DNA from: Nothopassalora personata
Taxonomy: Eukaryota; Ascomycota; Dothideomycetes; Mycosphaerellales; Mycosphaerellaceae
NCBI GenBank assembly: GCA_033816765.1
Contig: CM066295.1
Span: 744,001 to 808,000 of the forward strand
Direction: 5' to 3'
Length of the DNA stretch: 64,000 nucleotides
In this document: in pieces, positions 1-12,645 of the stretch
How the letters are laid out: each line of letters begins with the position of its first letter
How positions within the stretch are numbered: position 1 is the first letter of the stretch
Notes under the pieces: generated by a model
Databases searched by the model: none
Told to the model about the DNA's origin: nothing
Seen by the model: only the letters and a program-made list of their open reading frames with translations
Position numbers and translations under genes: made by a program

Positions 1-311
1 GATTATCGCGCGAATCGCGAAGACGTTCCTACTCCGGACGAGAAAGACGTACGTCGCAATCCTTATAGCCTTTTCGAATATAGGCCGAACACTTCCTAGA
101 CCGAGAACCTACGATACACTTCACTACTACGCCCGAGGATCGAGACTTCTAACAATTCGTATATAGAGCTATTTCGATACTAGAAACTTTAGTATCCTAA
201 GTAAGTCGTTAACGGCGTTTGTAGGAGGAAGAAGATATAGTTAACTATTACTATAAGAAACGATGACGGCTTAAGAAGCTTCGGGACGAAGCTAGGCTAA
301 GAAGGGGATAG
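1..311 (+). mobile_element. 3' internal end of a RIPed family A Gypsy element
   Basis: This stretch aligns nearly base for base with 43563-43865, the segment just before the 3' LTR of another family A Gypsy element. It holds the start-proximal part of the antisense coiled-coil gene (minus strand). Its ATG, preserved at 43792 in the other copy, is changed to ATA here by a TG to TA mutation. The purine-rich sequence ending at 311 (gaaggggatag) is the polypurine tract before the LTR. The rest of the element lies outside the window. Confidence 0.75.
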
Positions 312-715
312 TGTTACGGAATAATTCCTATAGACCCTAGAATTATAACGATAAGACAAACACGTAACTTATCCTACCTAAGCGCTTAGACTTAGAGCGA
401 TTAGACTGCTTATACTTAGACTAATTAGACTGCTTATGCTTAGACTAATTAGACTAATTACCGAGATCTACGAATCTCCTTTATATTTAGGAACGCTAAG
501 AACCCCCTATAGTTTCGAGGCGTTTAACTTACTGTTTAATATCACTGTTTAGAATACACTACAACCTAACCTCTACCTTACTACTACTTAGTCTTTACGA
601 GACAAGACAGCTACTGCTTTATTACTCTCCCTCGACTTCCTAGCGGCCCGAGAACAAACCCGATTAAGCTTGTCTTCTTAACTTGTAATATTATTAGGTT
701 ATACTAAACCTAACA
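312..715 (+). repeat. RIPed LTR of family A Gypsy (A2 subtype)
   Basis: The sequence starts TGTTACGG and ends CCTAACA. It aligns over its length with the LTR at 43866-44270, including the same U3 with tandem 18-bp repeats of a gcttagactaattagac type (about 385-460). Downstream comes the block conserved in every family A LTR (ctcctttatatttagg). Only one end of this element is in the window, so the target duplication cannot be tested. The LTR abuts an inverted family B pol at 716. Confidence 0.8.
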
Positions 716-3531
716 TAGTACTTATCCTTTAGGGCCTTAAACGTATTAGTTTAACAATCTCCCTAGGAAAACACCTTATTCTTACCGGTTAGTAACGTTA
801 AGGGCTCGGCAAGCTTCGAATAGTTTAGAATAAATATCCGGTAGTAGTTCGTAAAGCCTAAGAAACGTCGTCCCTCCTTCTAGGTAACTAGTGCCTTCTA
901 GTCCTTTACTACTACTACCTTTTCGGGGTCGGGTCCTACTTCTTTCCCGTCGGTATATATAATAAACCTAAGGTACTTAACCTTCTTCTATATAAACTTA
1001 TACTTCTCTAGATCTAGGAATAGGCCTCCGTCCTAAAGCTTCTAGAGCACGACGCGAACCTTCTAGAAATAGTCCTCCTTTATTCCGTCGGAGTAAATAA
1101 CGACGTCGTTAGCGTAGGCCGAGGTAAAGTCGTCTAGGTAGTCCCGTAATAAACTATTAATATACCGCTAGAATATTACCGGGGCCTAGGATAAACCGAA
1201 CGGGTATACTAGCTACTCCTATAGACCGAATCTAGTTCGAAAAGCCGTCTTATACTCTTCGCCTCGAGCTATCCGTAGGTAATAAAATGCGGTAATAATA
1301 TTAACCTTCGTAATCTATCTAGCGCCCGTTAGGTTCCGAATAGTTTCCGAGATTAATAGTAGCGGATAACCGTCCTACTTAGTAATCGAGTTTAGTACTC
1401 TATAATCGTAGTAGAACCTAAGTCCTCCCCCGGGCTTCTTTACGAATAAGACGGGAGCCGCCGCTTCTAAGGTAGAAGGGCAAATATAACCCTTACGCTA
1501 TAGTTCCGTTAGTAACTTCCGGAGAATAAGTAGCTCGTCTTTAGATATACTATAGAGCGGTCCCTAGGGCAATAGTTCCGGCTTTCCGTCGGCTTTCGTC
1601 CGGATCTCGATCTTATAGTTAAGGTCGCCGCGGTATAGAGCTAGTTTATCTACTTCCCTAGTAGAAAATAGCGGAAGTATATCCTAAAGTTCTAGAGGTA
1701 AGCCCTTCTTAAGTTCCTCTCGCGTAGCGGGCTCCTTCTTACTAAGGGCTTTCTTAATATCTTCTACGGTTACCGCGGCAATCGTAGTAAAACGCTTACC
1801 CGACTTTTATTCTTCGTAGCTACGCCCTTCGGGTACCTATTTCTTTACTAAGCTATAGTAGTACCGGCGCTTTTTAGGCGTAGTCCGGATCTAATTATAC
1901 GCCTTCTACGGGTTCCCTAGGATTATAGGAAAATCTAGATTAGGCACGACGTAAGTATAAACGACCTAGTAGATCCCGGCAATTTCTATATAGAAGGCGA
2001 CTACTCCTTCGATCGAGTTCCGTATCGCTTTCGTAAACCCTATAGCCTTATAGCTCTCGTTACTAATATACGTAAGACCGAGGCCTTTTGCTAGGTCTCC
2101 GTTAATTATAGTATAGTATATATATCCTTTATTGATAAGGGTAAACGTTCCGTAACTTTCGTTTAGGAGTACGTCGGTATATATAAGATTCCCGTTTATA
2201 GAACTCTTAACTATATTCTACTCCTTTACTAGTACTTCTTTATCTCCTAGTTCTAGCTTTTAACTAGGAGCTAGTCTTTTCCTACCTCTTCGGGATCCGA
2301 CTTAAATCCGTCGTCATCTAGGATCGGCGCGACTAAGGCCGCGTTAATCATAGTAGGATTAACTACTATGGCGTACGGGCATTCCTTTACTCAATGTCCG
2401 CTCGCTCTATAGCGGAAGTAGAGCTATTCTTAGCGCCTACGATCTCTCTTAGCGGTATCTACCTATTTTACTCTCTACTTCCCCTTATCCTCCTTCCGGT
2501 CCCTCCGACTTCTAGAGCGGCCTCCGCTCGTCCAGATTAGTGCTATAATAGTATTACTATCGGCATTAACCTAGGTACCGGTAGGTCTCGTAAAAGAACG
2601 GGTAGTAGCTATAGTAGTTATACTAGAGTCCTTATTATTGTCCTTCTACCTCTTATAGGCTATTTTAAACTAGTCCGTGTCCTCGAGGTTAGTTATAATC
2701 CGTTCGACCTTACCCGTAAACTCGTAGTAGTCCTCCTTTTTTGGTATAGCCGCCGTATATATCCTAACGGGGTTCGAGAAGGTATTACGTAAGTAACTAA
2801 TCTTAGCGTTGTCGCTCTAGTTCTCTCCGCTAGCGCTTAGTAGGAGTCCGTCGAATTTTATCTAGTAATTGTACTACGGTTAACCGTTTATATATTTAAT
2901 CTTAGTAAGCTACTCTAGAGCCTTAGCGCGCTCGTTGCTATTACCGAAGACTTTCTTAAGTTACGTAAAGAAAGTAATAGGGTCCTTCCTAAATTCGCCG
3001 TCTCCCTTATCCTAGAAGTGCCGTATCCTAGTACGCTCTCTCGCTAGTAAGGTGTTATTAATCGTATCCTAGTAATATTCGTTAGAGAGCGTCGGTTTTA
3101 GGGTAGATCGTACTCTAAAAGAGCTCTTTAACCTTAAGAAGTAATCGCGGAATGTCTCTACCTTACCGTCCTAGGAAGGTAGGTTCTAACCTCTAGGACC
3201 CGACGGTTCTTCTCCGGTACGCGACGTAGGCGCGGCGGCGTTTAGCGTCTATAGTAACTATCTTATTAGGTTACTAGTAGTCGTCTTATTATAAACTAGT
3301 AGCGAGACTATAGGTATTAACTAACGTTAAGCGTCTTTTAATTCTTTTAAAGCGGCGCGCGTTACAATTAACTCGGCTTATATCTCTTCCTATCGCTAGT
3401 ATAGTTACTAAAGCATAAGTTAGAAGTTTTTATTCGGGGTACTAGCCCTAGGGTTCTCGCTACCCGGCGACTTTATTACGTAGCCCGTCTCTTTAATAGT
3501 AGGTACCTAGCTAATTCGAATAGATCGAACT
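716..3531 (-). mobile_element. RIPed family B Gypsy chromovirus, gag to reverse transcriptase
   Basis: Read on the minus strand, this is the 5' part of a Ty3/Gypsy polyprotein. Gag starts near 3530 and a CCHC zinc knuckle lies near 2375-2430, with both first cysteines changed to tyrosine by RIP (TGC to TAC) and the H-x4-C half intact. A protease region follows around 2030-2280 and the reverse transcriptase around 750-1700. It aligns to the plus-strand family B copy at 44271-44960. In-frame stops are almost all TAG or TAA at former CAG, CAA or TGG codons. The segment is cut at 715 by a family A LTR and at 3531 by a Copia insertion with matching GAACT target duplications. No functional protein is expected. 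Confidence 0.7.
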
Positions 3532-3778
3532 TGTTAAGTTGAGACCTTATAGGATACGTAGTTAGTAGCGGAGTAGAGTAAGAGATTAATCTTTAACTGG
3601 CTAATAGCTATAGGGCATGCAGCAATATATTAGGAACCAATGTGTTAATTGTGTTGGATGTCTATCTAAGCTAAAGGGGAGAGAAGGTGTCTTCCGACAA
3701 GCTAAGTTATCGTAGATGCCTTAGGCTATTAGATCACAACCTAACTATTAGCTCCCCCTAAGATGCTATATCTTAACA
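3532..3778 (-). repeat. Copia-1 LTR (3' LTR of the minus-strand element)
   Basis: It starts TGTTAAG and ends CTTAACA, and is a 247-bp match to 9253-9499 with differences of RIP type. The outside flank is GAACT. The adjacent internal sequence at 3779 (ctcctacttatc) is the complement of a purine tract, as expected beside a 3' LTR. Confidence 0.85.
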
Positions 3779-5261
3779 CTCCTACTTATCTTACATAGGA
3801 GGTCATAGTCTACTCTTCTCCTATTAGTAGTATTTAGACCTCTATAATAGGTTGAGCTAGCTTACAAACCTCTAGAAGTGTAGACTAGTCTTTAGCTTTG
3901 TAAACCTATCTATAACTATCTTAGATATTAGGGTGTACTTAACAGTAATAAGCCTTCTCTACTAAAGTTTCCTAATAGTATTGTAGGCAATGTTAATATG
4001 CTTTAACTTGTTATAAACATGTGCATCCCTTACTAGGGTAAGAGCAGCTTAGTTGTCACCTCTTAATTAGACTAGTCTTAAGCTTAATATAGTCTCCTAG
4101 TTTCTAGTAATCCTTAGTTAATAGGAACAGTCTCCTACTAACTCTAGATAGTCTATCTCTCTTAGTAGTAAAGCTAGGAATTAGGATTGCTTTATATATG
4201 CATTTATAGCTATGTATTTAGCTTCTATTATAGATGTTGCTATAGACTTTTGCTTCTTACTTATCTAGGAGACTAGTGCCCTATAGAGGAAGAAGACATA
4301 CCTAAGGATAGAGACTCTGTCTACTTTGTCTATTGCATAATTAGAGTCATAGTATCTAACTAGGCATCCTTCTCTATGCCTAGAGAAGACAAGGCTAAGA
4401 TTAGGATATAACCTTAGATATCTTGTAATCTTCTTTAAAGCCTTTATATAGTAGGCGGATAGGTCACTTATAAATGAGCTTATCCTTCCTAGGGCAAAAG
4501 CAATGTCTAGCCTTATAATTGTTACTAGCTATATCTATATACTATTAATACTTTAGTACTCTACCTTGTTACACCTCTTATCTATGTAGCTTAAAGGTTT
4601 AAGAGCCTTATAGCTGTCTATAGGTAAGTATGTAGGTGCTATCTTCTTATAGTTTATCCCTATCTTAGTAAGGTTGTCCCTAACAAAGTGTCCCTAGTTA
4701 AGTTTTAGGATTCCTCTCCTCCTGTCCCTTGTGATTCTTATGCTAAGGATCTTTTTAGGTTCACTAAGATCTTTAATCTTAAAGACTTTACTAAGTTCTC
4801 TTTTAAACTAGAGAACATCTATCAACTTTAGTGTAGCAATTAGAATGTTATCTACATATGTAAGAATTATAATCTCTTTTTCCTTATAAATAAGTAGGCA
4901 TGGATCTACCTCTAACTATGTGAATCTAATCTCTCTAAGCTTTAACATATAGAGTTAATTCCAATCTCTAGCTGCTTGCTTAAGTCTATATAAGCTTTTA
5001 AGGATCTTAAACACTATGTTTAGTAGAAGCTTAACTCCTAGTAGTAGTAACATAAAGATGTCTTTATAGAGGGTGCTTTCTATAAACGCATTGTTTACAT
5101 CCACTTAGTAAAGATAGAGATCCTTCTTACATATAATAGCTATAAACACCCTAAGGGTGTCCTATCTAACTGTAGGCGTAAATATCTCTATAAAGTCAAT
5201 ACTAAACTTCTATAAAAAGCCCCTTATAACTAGCCTAGCCTTGAACTTTTTAATGGCTCTA

Positions 5262-5609
5262 TGTTAGGAACCGCTGTACGTTATCACAACTCGGGCTTGG
5301 ATCTTTGCAGGGATGTCTCAATCAGTTATGAAGGTAGTGGTTCCAAACAGTATATGGTGTATACTTAAAATGAGTTGAGCACGAGGCTCCTATCTACTCG
5401 TAAAGAAGCGTCGTCTATATAGTGCCATGTCTTGGCGTGATCTGTCCTGCTCTGCCCTGAGCGAGTCTGATCAACTGATCAAGAGTGATCAGGACCGATC
5501 AGTCCTGATCGCTCTGTCACGTGACTCCCCAGGCATCCATGTCTGCAGCTTCGTCTGGTTTCCTGCTCCGTTGTCCAACCATTTGCACCGATAACACTGT
5601 TCCGTAACA
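5262..5609. repeat. Un-RIPed solo LTR nested in Copia-1
   Basis: A 348-bp block starts TGTTAGGAAC and ends GTTCCGTAACA (imperfect inverted ends) and is flanked on both sides by CTCTA (5257-5261 and 5610-5614). Unlike the surrounding sequence it is rich in CA and TG dinucleotides, so it escaped RIP or inserted after it. It contains a cluster of TGATCA-like palindromes around 5465-5515. No internal domain is present, so it is a solo LTR or a very short non-autonomous LTR element. It does not match the other LTR families in the window. Confidence 0.8.
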
Positions 5610-8600
5610 CTCTACTAATGCTTCTTTTAACATTAAAGACCTATCTTAACGTAACTAAGTTTGCTCCTTTTAGTAGAACAGCATTCTCCTAAGTGTTGTT
5701 ACTCTATAGAGCATCTAGCTCCTTCTAGATTGCTTCCTTCTAAAGGTGTCCCTATTTCTTATTATTTATAGCATCCTTATAGGACTTTAGAATTAGGATC
5801 TCTTACTTATATATAATAACTTCTATAGTTGCTATAAAGGCCATCTCCTTAACTTCTTCTAGGAATTTACTATCCTATAGTACTAAATCATCTACTAATT
5901 GCATAGCTGTAAAGAAAGCTTAGTAGTAAGTAGTAAGGTTCTCTAAGAGGTCTATTGCTTCTCCTACTTTAGTAGCTAGTTTAGGTATAGGGACTTTAGA
6001 TCTTAGGGCTTTCTATTTCTATTTATAGCCCTTAATATCATGGTTAGCCCTCCTCTTACTAAGGGATAATCTAAGAGTAGTTACTTGTGTCCTAGTGATA
6101 TTCTTCTCCTAGAGATCTACTAAACTTATCTTAATTAGCTTATCGATTTTCTAAAATTCCCCTACATTCTTTAGAGGCTAGGGAAGTTGCATAAACAGCT
6201 TTCTTAGCTAGGCTGTTACTAGGCTGCTCTACTAAATGATTGAATAGTAAATAGGTTACTCTAAGGATATGTTCTTCCTTAGCCTCCCTAAGGGTCTCCT
6301 AGCTAGTGCATTGCTTAATAGATTCAATTTTGTAATATTAAGATCTATATTACCTCTAGGTTGGTCCTTAAAGAAGTCTATATATATGTATTGTTTAACA
6401 GCTTTTATGTCTAGTTCCTAAAAGAGCTAGGCCTTAGCTATGGTTTTAACGTATCTAATAAACACTACTTCTTTACCTCTATTTATTAGTTTATTACTTC
6501 TTGCCTATTAAGGCTAGGATCTTGTGTCTATATAGATAATAGCTTTGCATCCCTAAACCTTTAAATGGTTAATAGTTGGCTTAATACTATTAAAGGCTTT
6601 ATCTAGTGAAACCTTAAACCTATTATAGTCTAGACTATTTAGTAGTTTGTTCCTTATATAGGTTTAGGCTTCTAGTGCTTTAGGCTAGAATTCAATTAGT
6701 ATCTTAGCCTCTTTAAGCATTGCCCTTATAGAGTCTTCTAAGGTTTGTATTGACCTTTTAACTAGTCCATTTTAGAGCGATTTGTATGCCTTAGTATGCT
6801 CTAGCCTAATTCCTAAATCCTTCTCCTACTACTTAACTAATGTAATAAGTTCCCTTACATTATTAAGCCTAACTGCTTTTAACTATACTAATAATTTCCT
6901 CTCTACCTTAATCTTCTAGTTCTAGAGAGCAACTAGAGCATCTTCTCTTTTCTTAAGAGGATAGGTCCACTTTTTTTTTAGAGAAGTTATTAACAATCTT
7001 AAGCTAGTATTTGAACCCTAGCCTTAATGTTAGTAGTAGACTACATATATCAATAGATACAAGGGCAAGTCTTTTAGGTCTTCTCTTAGTAACTTTGCCT
7101 TTATACTTCTTTATCTTTACTATTGAACATACTCTATACTAGTGGAAGCCATCCCTAGGAATAGGAATAGGTTCTTTTAAGTCTATTACCTTATAAAGAT
7201 TCTAGAGCAAGTTCTTCCTAAAGTGTGCAAATCTTCTATACTAAAGCTCCTACTGTTTTAGGTTAGTCTCTAATTTAGCAGTTATAAAGGCATTCTCTAT
7301 TAGTAGTGTATATAATAAGTAATGTGCCCTTTCTTATAGTAGAGGGGAAATCTCATTAATAAATAGAACCCCCCTAAGGAGCCTTGTCTAGACAACAGTT
7401 TAGCTAGAGGGGGATATAAGAGAAAATAAAGGAGGTTAGACACTAAACTGCTTACTAAACTAGTTCTAAGAAACTAGGTTCACCACTAGCTTAGGTATAA
7501 GTAGAATATCTTCTAAAACAACTTTCCTACTAGATGTCCTACTTATCTCTATAGTCCTAATATAAGTGGCTAATAAATGCCTACCTCCTACTTTAATCTA
7601 TTTCTTCTTTGTTAAGGGAGTTATAGATCTAAAGAGGCAGTTCTAGTTAGTTATATAGGATAAAGCATAAGAATTAAGTAACTACTCTAATAAGGGGAAC
7701 TTGCCTTAGACTTCTATAGTTAAGTAAGCCACTTCATTATACTTATTATTATTAGACATTGTCTTCTAGGATAAGTTGCATAAGTTAGGTAGCTCTTAGG
7801 TAGAGAAACATTTCCTAGTCTTCCTTATTTTAGAGGAAGGAGACTAGGCCTAGTTCTTCTAGAGTGACAGCATGTTAGAGCTAAGTTTCTTTACTATTTT
7901 CTTAAGTTCCTCTATAGAGGACTTCTCTCTTAGTGTTCTTCTTAAAGATAGTAGTAGAGATCTTCTCTTCTTAATATATGTTGCATTCTAGGAGGATAGT
8001 GCTTAGGAATGAGATCTAAGGACCTTCTTTGCCTTAGAGAGACTAGGGCAGTCCTTAATGAGATAGTCCTTCTTATAGAGAAGGCAGGAAAGTAATCTTG
8101 CCTAACCTAAGGGCCTAACCTAGGTAGCTACTATACCATACTTAGCCTTAGAGGGATTCAATCTAGCCTCTTAAGCCTTAAGGATCTTTAAGGTCCTTTT
8201 ATAATCCATCTTTAGCTAAGCTATAATAGTATCCCTAGCTATATAGTAGTTAGGTAGCAGTAAGCTTAAAAGCTGCGTTATTCTTATATTAGCTTTCCTA
8301 TAGTACTAGCCCTCTAGGTTAACATTAGCAATCCTCCTTCTAAGAGACACTAGGTGTGCCTATACAGATCTAATAGTGAACTCTTTACTTATCTTAAAGT
8401 TTATAAACTGTTTCATGAGCTTATATACATAGGTTAGTAACACCTAGCTATACTTATTCTAGAGATGCACCTATATCTTAGCAGCTTTTCTAGATTCGTA
8501 AGAGCCCTTAAGCTTAAATTCATCTTCTTCTATAATCCTACTTAGGTTACTAAAGCAGCAAGCTGCATTTTGTTTTATCTATGTTAGTGTATTAAGAATC

Positions 8601-9252
8601 TCTTTAATCTTAGTCTCTTCCTAGAGTTTTAGGTTCTTGCCCTTAATATTGTTAAATAACACTTCTAATAGGTTATCAATTGTAAAGAATGCTAACTAGC
8701 TCTCTATCTTATATCTCCAAAGGTTGAACTATCTCTTCTAGTTGTCTCTCCTAAGAATTGGGATTTTAGTTCCATTCTCTTCTCCTTTCTCTTAGTGTGA
8801 ATCTATAATAAATTGAATGTAATAAAACAAGGTGTATATGCTTCAAAGTCGTAGCTTAGGTCCTGCTAAGGCTTTTAGTATAGAATAGTAAGGTTCGTAG
8901 GTGTAGATACTAAGGCCTGCTTAGTAGGGTAAAGAAAGAGCGGTATAGTCTCGGAGCTAGGACATAGGTCTGTCTCTCCTAGTAGAGTTCCAAATGACTT
9001 ACTTGAAGTCCTTCTTAATAGTATCTCGATGCAGTTCTACCTATAGAGTGTCTTTAAGGTATTGGCTTATAGTAAGCCGTATAGAGTCCTTTTCTAGATT
9101 ACCTATTACTTAGTATTAAACTAAGCTCCTTAATAGGACAGATAGGGTAGACTTCTGCTTCCTAGATGTTTTCTACTATAATAGTAAGGGATACAAGTAA
9201 CCTGTACTAATATAGGTTGCTCTTACTCCTACATAAACTCGGGCTTATAACC

Positions 9253-9499
9253 TGTTAAGTTAAGACCTTATAGGATACGTAGTTAGCAGCGGAGTAGAGT
9301 AAGAGATTAATCTTCAACTGGCTAATAGCCACAGGGCATGTAGCAATATATTAGGAACCAATGTGTTAATTGTGTTAGATGTCTATCTAAGCTAAAGGGG
9401 AGAGAAGGTGTCTTCCGACAAGCTAAGTCATCGTAGATGCCTTAGGCTATTAGATCACAACCTAACTGTTAGCTCCCCCTGAGATGCTACATCTTAATA
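9253..9499 (-). repeat. Copia-1 LTR (5' LTR of the minus-strand element)
   Basis: It starts TGTTAAG and ends CTTAATA (RIPed from CTTAACA), 247 bp long. It pairs with 3532-3778 and is followed by the GAACT target duplication at 9500-9504. Confidence 0.85.
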
Positions 9500-9507
9500 G
9501 AACTTAA

Positions 9508-9670
9508 TGTTACGGGTAAACAACGTATATACTAAAGTTCTATAAAGTATGTAATAAGTTCGATATAGAAGAAAGGGGAAGTCGAACGCTATCTAAAGAA
9601 AAGGTGTCGGAAAGCAATCCGAACGTATAGGCGTAGCCTATGCTAAGAAACAGGGGCCCGCCCCTTATAG
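9508..9670 (-). repeat. Truncated family B Gypsy LTR
   Basis: It starts TGTTACGGGTAAAC. It aligns with 60416-60580 in the same orientation and with the reverse complement of 36980-37148. About 163 bp remain before the sequence changes at roughly 9670 into a chromodomain fragment of another element. It is the LTR belonging to the gag segment at 716-3531, now separated from it by Copia-1. Confidence 0.65.
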
Positions 9671-9813
9671 TAGAGAATATAGAGTAGAGGTAGTACTAGG
9701 AAAGCGTAGGTATATAGGTAAAGTATAGTACCTAGTACGATAGAAGGGCTAGCTAGAGGAATATAATAGCTAGGAGCTAGTATAAGAACTTGTAAATACT
9801 ACGCGTATAGTAG
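9671..9813 (+). mobile_element. Family D Gypsy chromodomain fragment, RIPed
   Basis: The translation shows a degraded chromodomain: a conserved valine-leucine start, a lysine/arginine-rich turn, then the Tyr-Leu-Val and Glu-Glu-Tyr-Asn-Ser blocks. The tryptophans are now TAG stops. It aligns with 36060-36200, where the same chromodomain follows a GPY/F-like segment. It is cut at 9813 by a family A element and resumes at 24423. Confidence 0.55.
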
Positions 9814-10248
9814 TACTACGGTTTAGTTCCGTAGAAAGCTAGAATTACTAACCTATACGTAATGTGCTCTATTGTAGCATTTAAATACTAAATAGAGAAT
9901 ATGAAGACATAACTAAGGCGACGACTAAGTATGACATCTTACCCTTATAGAACTTATGTAGAGCGGATAGAGTTATAATAGAGTATTACTCTATTTAAAG
10001 AATAATTTCCTTTATATTTAGGAATGCTAAGAATCCCTTATAGTTTTAATACGTTTAACTTACTATTTAATATTACTGTTTAGAATATACTATAACCTAA
10101 CCTCTACTATACTATTTCTTAAGTCTTTATAAGACTAAGATAACTACTACTTTATTACTCTCCCTTAACTTCTTATCGGCTCGAGAATAAACTTAATTAA
10201 ACTTATCTTCTTAGCTTATAATATTATTAGGTTACACTAAACCTAATA
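9814..10248 (+). repeat. Family A1 5' LTR
   Basis: This 435-bp LTR pairs with 23988-24422. Its first bases read TACTACGG instead of TGTTACGG and its end reads CCTAATA instead of CCTAACA. The internal segment starting at 10249 (gctttaaacg) corresponds to the proposed self-primer binding site of the intact copy. Confidence 0.8.
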
Positions 10249-12260
10249 GCTTTAAACGTCCTCTATAAAAGGAGACTAATAGAGTAAACGGGGAATACCC
10301 GCCCCTAGTAAAGTAAGTAGAGCCCGACGACCTTAGACCTCTAATAATACTATTAAAGCCCTAGCTACTTATAAAGGTAACGAGAATCTTAAGGTTAGTA
10401 AGCTAGAGTTCTACTATAGTAAGCGAGATAAGTTTGATACTTAGGTTACTTAAATAGATATATATTTCCTATTTAATACTATAGAAGAGAACCTTAAGCC
10501 TATCTTTACTACTACCTTCCTTCGAGGACGAGTATAGTATTAGGTTAAACAATTTCTTAGGACCTACCTAGATAGCTAAGGTAATAATAACTCGAGCGGA
10601 ATCTTTCTATCTTACGGATATCTTAAGAAAGTAATAAGAAGCGTCTTTAGTATTTCGAATAAAATTACTACTATAGTACGCGTTATTTAGTACCTATTAT
10701 AGAAAACATCTACTACTAACTACGCTATAAAATTCTAGGAGTATGCCTAGCTTACTAATTAGGACGACGAAGAACTTTAAGTTATATACTAAAGAGGACT
10801 AAAGGAGTAATTTAAGGATAAGTTAATAAGGAACGGAAGGGAGATTAAGGACTTGGGCGGTTTAGTTAAAGTTACAATCAATCTTAACGATAAACTTAAC
10901 TAGAGAGCTCTAAAGCGACGATATAACTCTAAGGTATCTAGAAAGGCTAGATATATACTAGGCTACGATAATGAAAATAATAGAGGCTTTAATAACGTTT
11001 ATAATAACTATAAGCCTAAGAACTATACGCTATACTACGGACTATAACCGATAGAGCTTAACGTTACCTAGAAAGGTCGTAAGATTAGAAATAAGGACAA
11101 GTTTAGGCCTAAGAGTTTAAAAGGAAGTATTACCTAATATACCTATAGTAAAGAAGGCTATATAGCGAGGGACTACTACGATAAAAAGAATATAGTACGT
11201 CGCGAGCAATTTAATATAATATAATAAGGAACTAGTAAAATTAAGAGTAGCGTTAGATTACCGGGTAATACCGACTATACTCGAGGAGTAGCGGAGAGAG
11301 TTAGTAACGGAAGTAATATACCTCTCCTAGATCCCTTATAAGAACAAGGAGGATACTATAGTTATAAGAACTACCTACGATAGTTTAATAATATCTAATA
11401 GACCGGACTACTAAAACGAACCTACGACGAAGAAAAGAAAATATAAGCGTAGCGCAATAAAATTATCGAAGAACTAGAATATAATATATTACGTACCTAG
11501 GATAATAGTATCCTAGGAAGGCTTTAATAAATCTAAAACTATATTAGAAATGCCCTCGGTAAGCTTAATAAGCTTAAAATAACCTATGAGGAAAGTAGCG
11601 AAAGAAGCCTAGAGAATACGCTCGACTAGTTAAATATACAATAGTAGAATTTTACTAGCTAAATCGATATTTACGAGAGGTAGAAGCGGACGTTTAGGAT
11701 AATAGTATAAAGAGTTAACTACGAGATTAAATCCAAATCTCGAAATAGTTATAGAAGCCTTTATTAGCAATTCTATTACTAAGACTCGTATTAGGTTTAC
11801 TACTCCGTAAAATTAGGAGTAGGGTATTAGCCTCGGTAACTATAAGGGACCCTAGGAGCAACGTATAGGTAAAACGCTATACCCTAAGAAGTAAATATAG
11901 AAGAATCCTACTTTAACGACGATAGAAGCAATAAGGAGAACTAGGACCTAGGATAGAACGGATCGTAGTTACTAGAACTATAGGAAGAAAGTTAAGAAAC
12001 TACCGGGCTAGATACTATAAAGGAGAACTAGGATCCGGAAGAATTAAGCGAAGAAGATTCCTCCGAAGGAGAAGAGAGTAATACTAACGACGATAACGAA
12101 CTATTTACCTTTACGATAGACGTACCTAAGAAACTATATAATATAATTGTCTATCTATAGAGAAGGTACGAGGAATTCCTACTAAAGGTAAACGGATAAT
12201 AAATACTATAACCCGTTAACTTCGATAAAGTCCTTAATAGCCTACGACGATAGGTTTAGG

Positions 12261-12466
12261 TGTCACGATCTAAGCGTGCACCGGCGCTGCAGCCCAATTA
12301 AACCTGAGGCAGCAGCCGCTAAGAATTAGGTGACATTGATTAGTCACCTATAGCCTTTTCACAAGCAGCCCCTTCAATTCTAGCTTAGACACATGCAATC
12401 TACTATCTGCTTTTGAAACACCTTTATAAGCCCATTTTATAACTTCCAACCACTTGTAACGTGATA
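12261..12466 (+). repeat. Copia-2 5' LTR
   Basis: This 206-bp LTR begins TGTCACG and ends CGTGATA, with the TTAGG target duplication just before it. It differs from 19237-19442 mainly by CA to TA and TG to TA changes. Confidence 0.88.
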
Positions 12467-12480
12467 GTTATAAGCCCGAC
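12467..12480 (+). promoter_or_regulatory. Copia-2 primer binding site (half initiator tRNA-Met)
   Basis: The bases directly after the LTR read gttataagcccgac. Allowing one RIP change (GTTATG to GTTATA) this is complementary to the anticodon arm of eukaryotic initiator tRNA-Met (gggctcataac). This is the half-tRNA priming known for Drosophila copia. The same motif sits at the primer site of the other two Copia elements in the window. Confidence 0.65.
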
Positions 12481-12645
12481 AGGCGCTTACTAACGTTCGC
12501 TACATAAAACGAAGCCCTAGAGCAGATTTTGCATCGTTATTAAAAACTAGTAGGATCTATCATTATCCTATTAATAACTATTGCACAGTAGTGCAGTAAC
12601 CCTAGTGGACCTATAGGAACTTTCATTAGGCCTATTAACACCGTC

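Larger units (their letters stand above)
3532..9499 (-). mobile_element. RIPed Ty1/Copia element (Copia-1), full length
   Basis: A complete but RIP-inactivated Copia element lies on the minus strand. Its LTRs are 247 bp each (3532-3778 and 9253-9499) and the insertion is flanked by GAACT at 3527-3531 and 9500-9504. The internal region aligns at domain level with the un-RIPed Copia at 46.5-51.7 kb: RNase H near 3950-4400, reverse transcriptase near 4700-5260 and 5610-5900, integrase and gag further right. The primer site next to the right LTR (9240-9252) is complementary to the anticodon arm of initiator tRNA-Met. Stops are dense and RIP-type throughout. An un-RIPed solo LTR interrupts it at 5262-5609. 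Confidence 0.85.
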
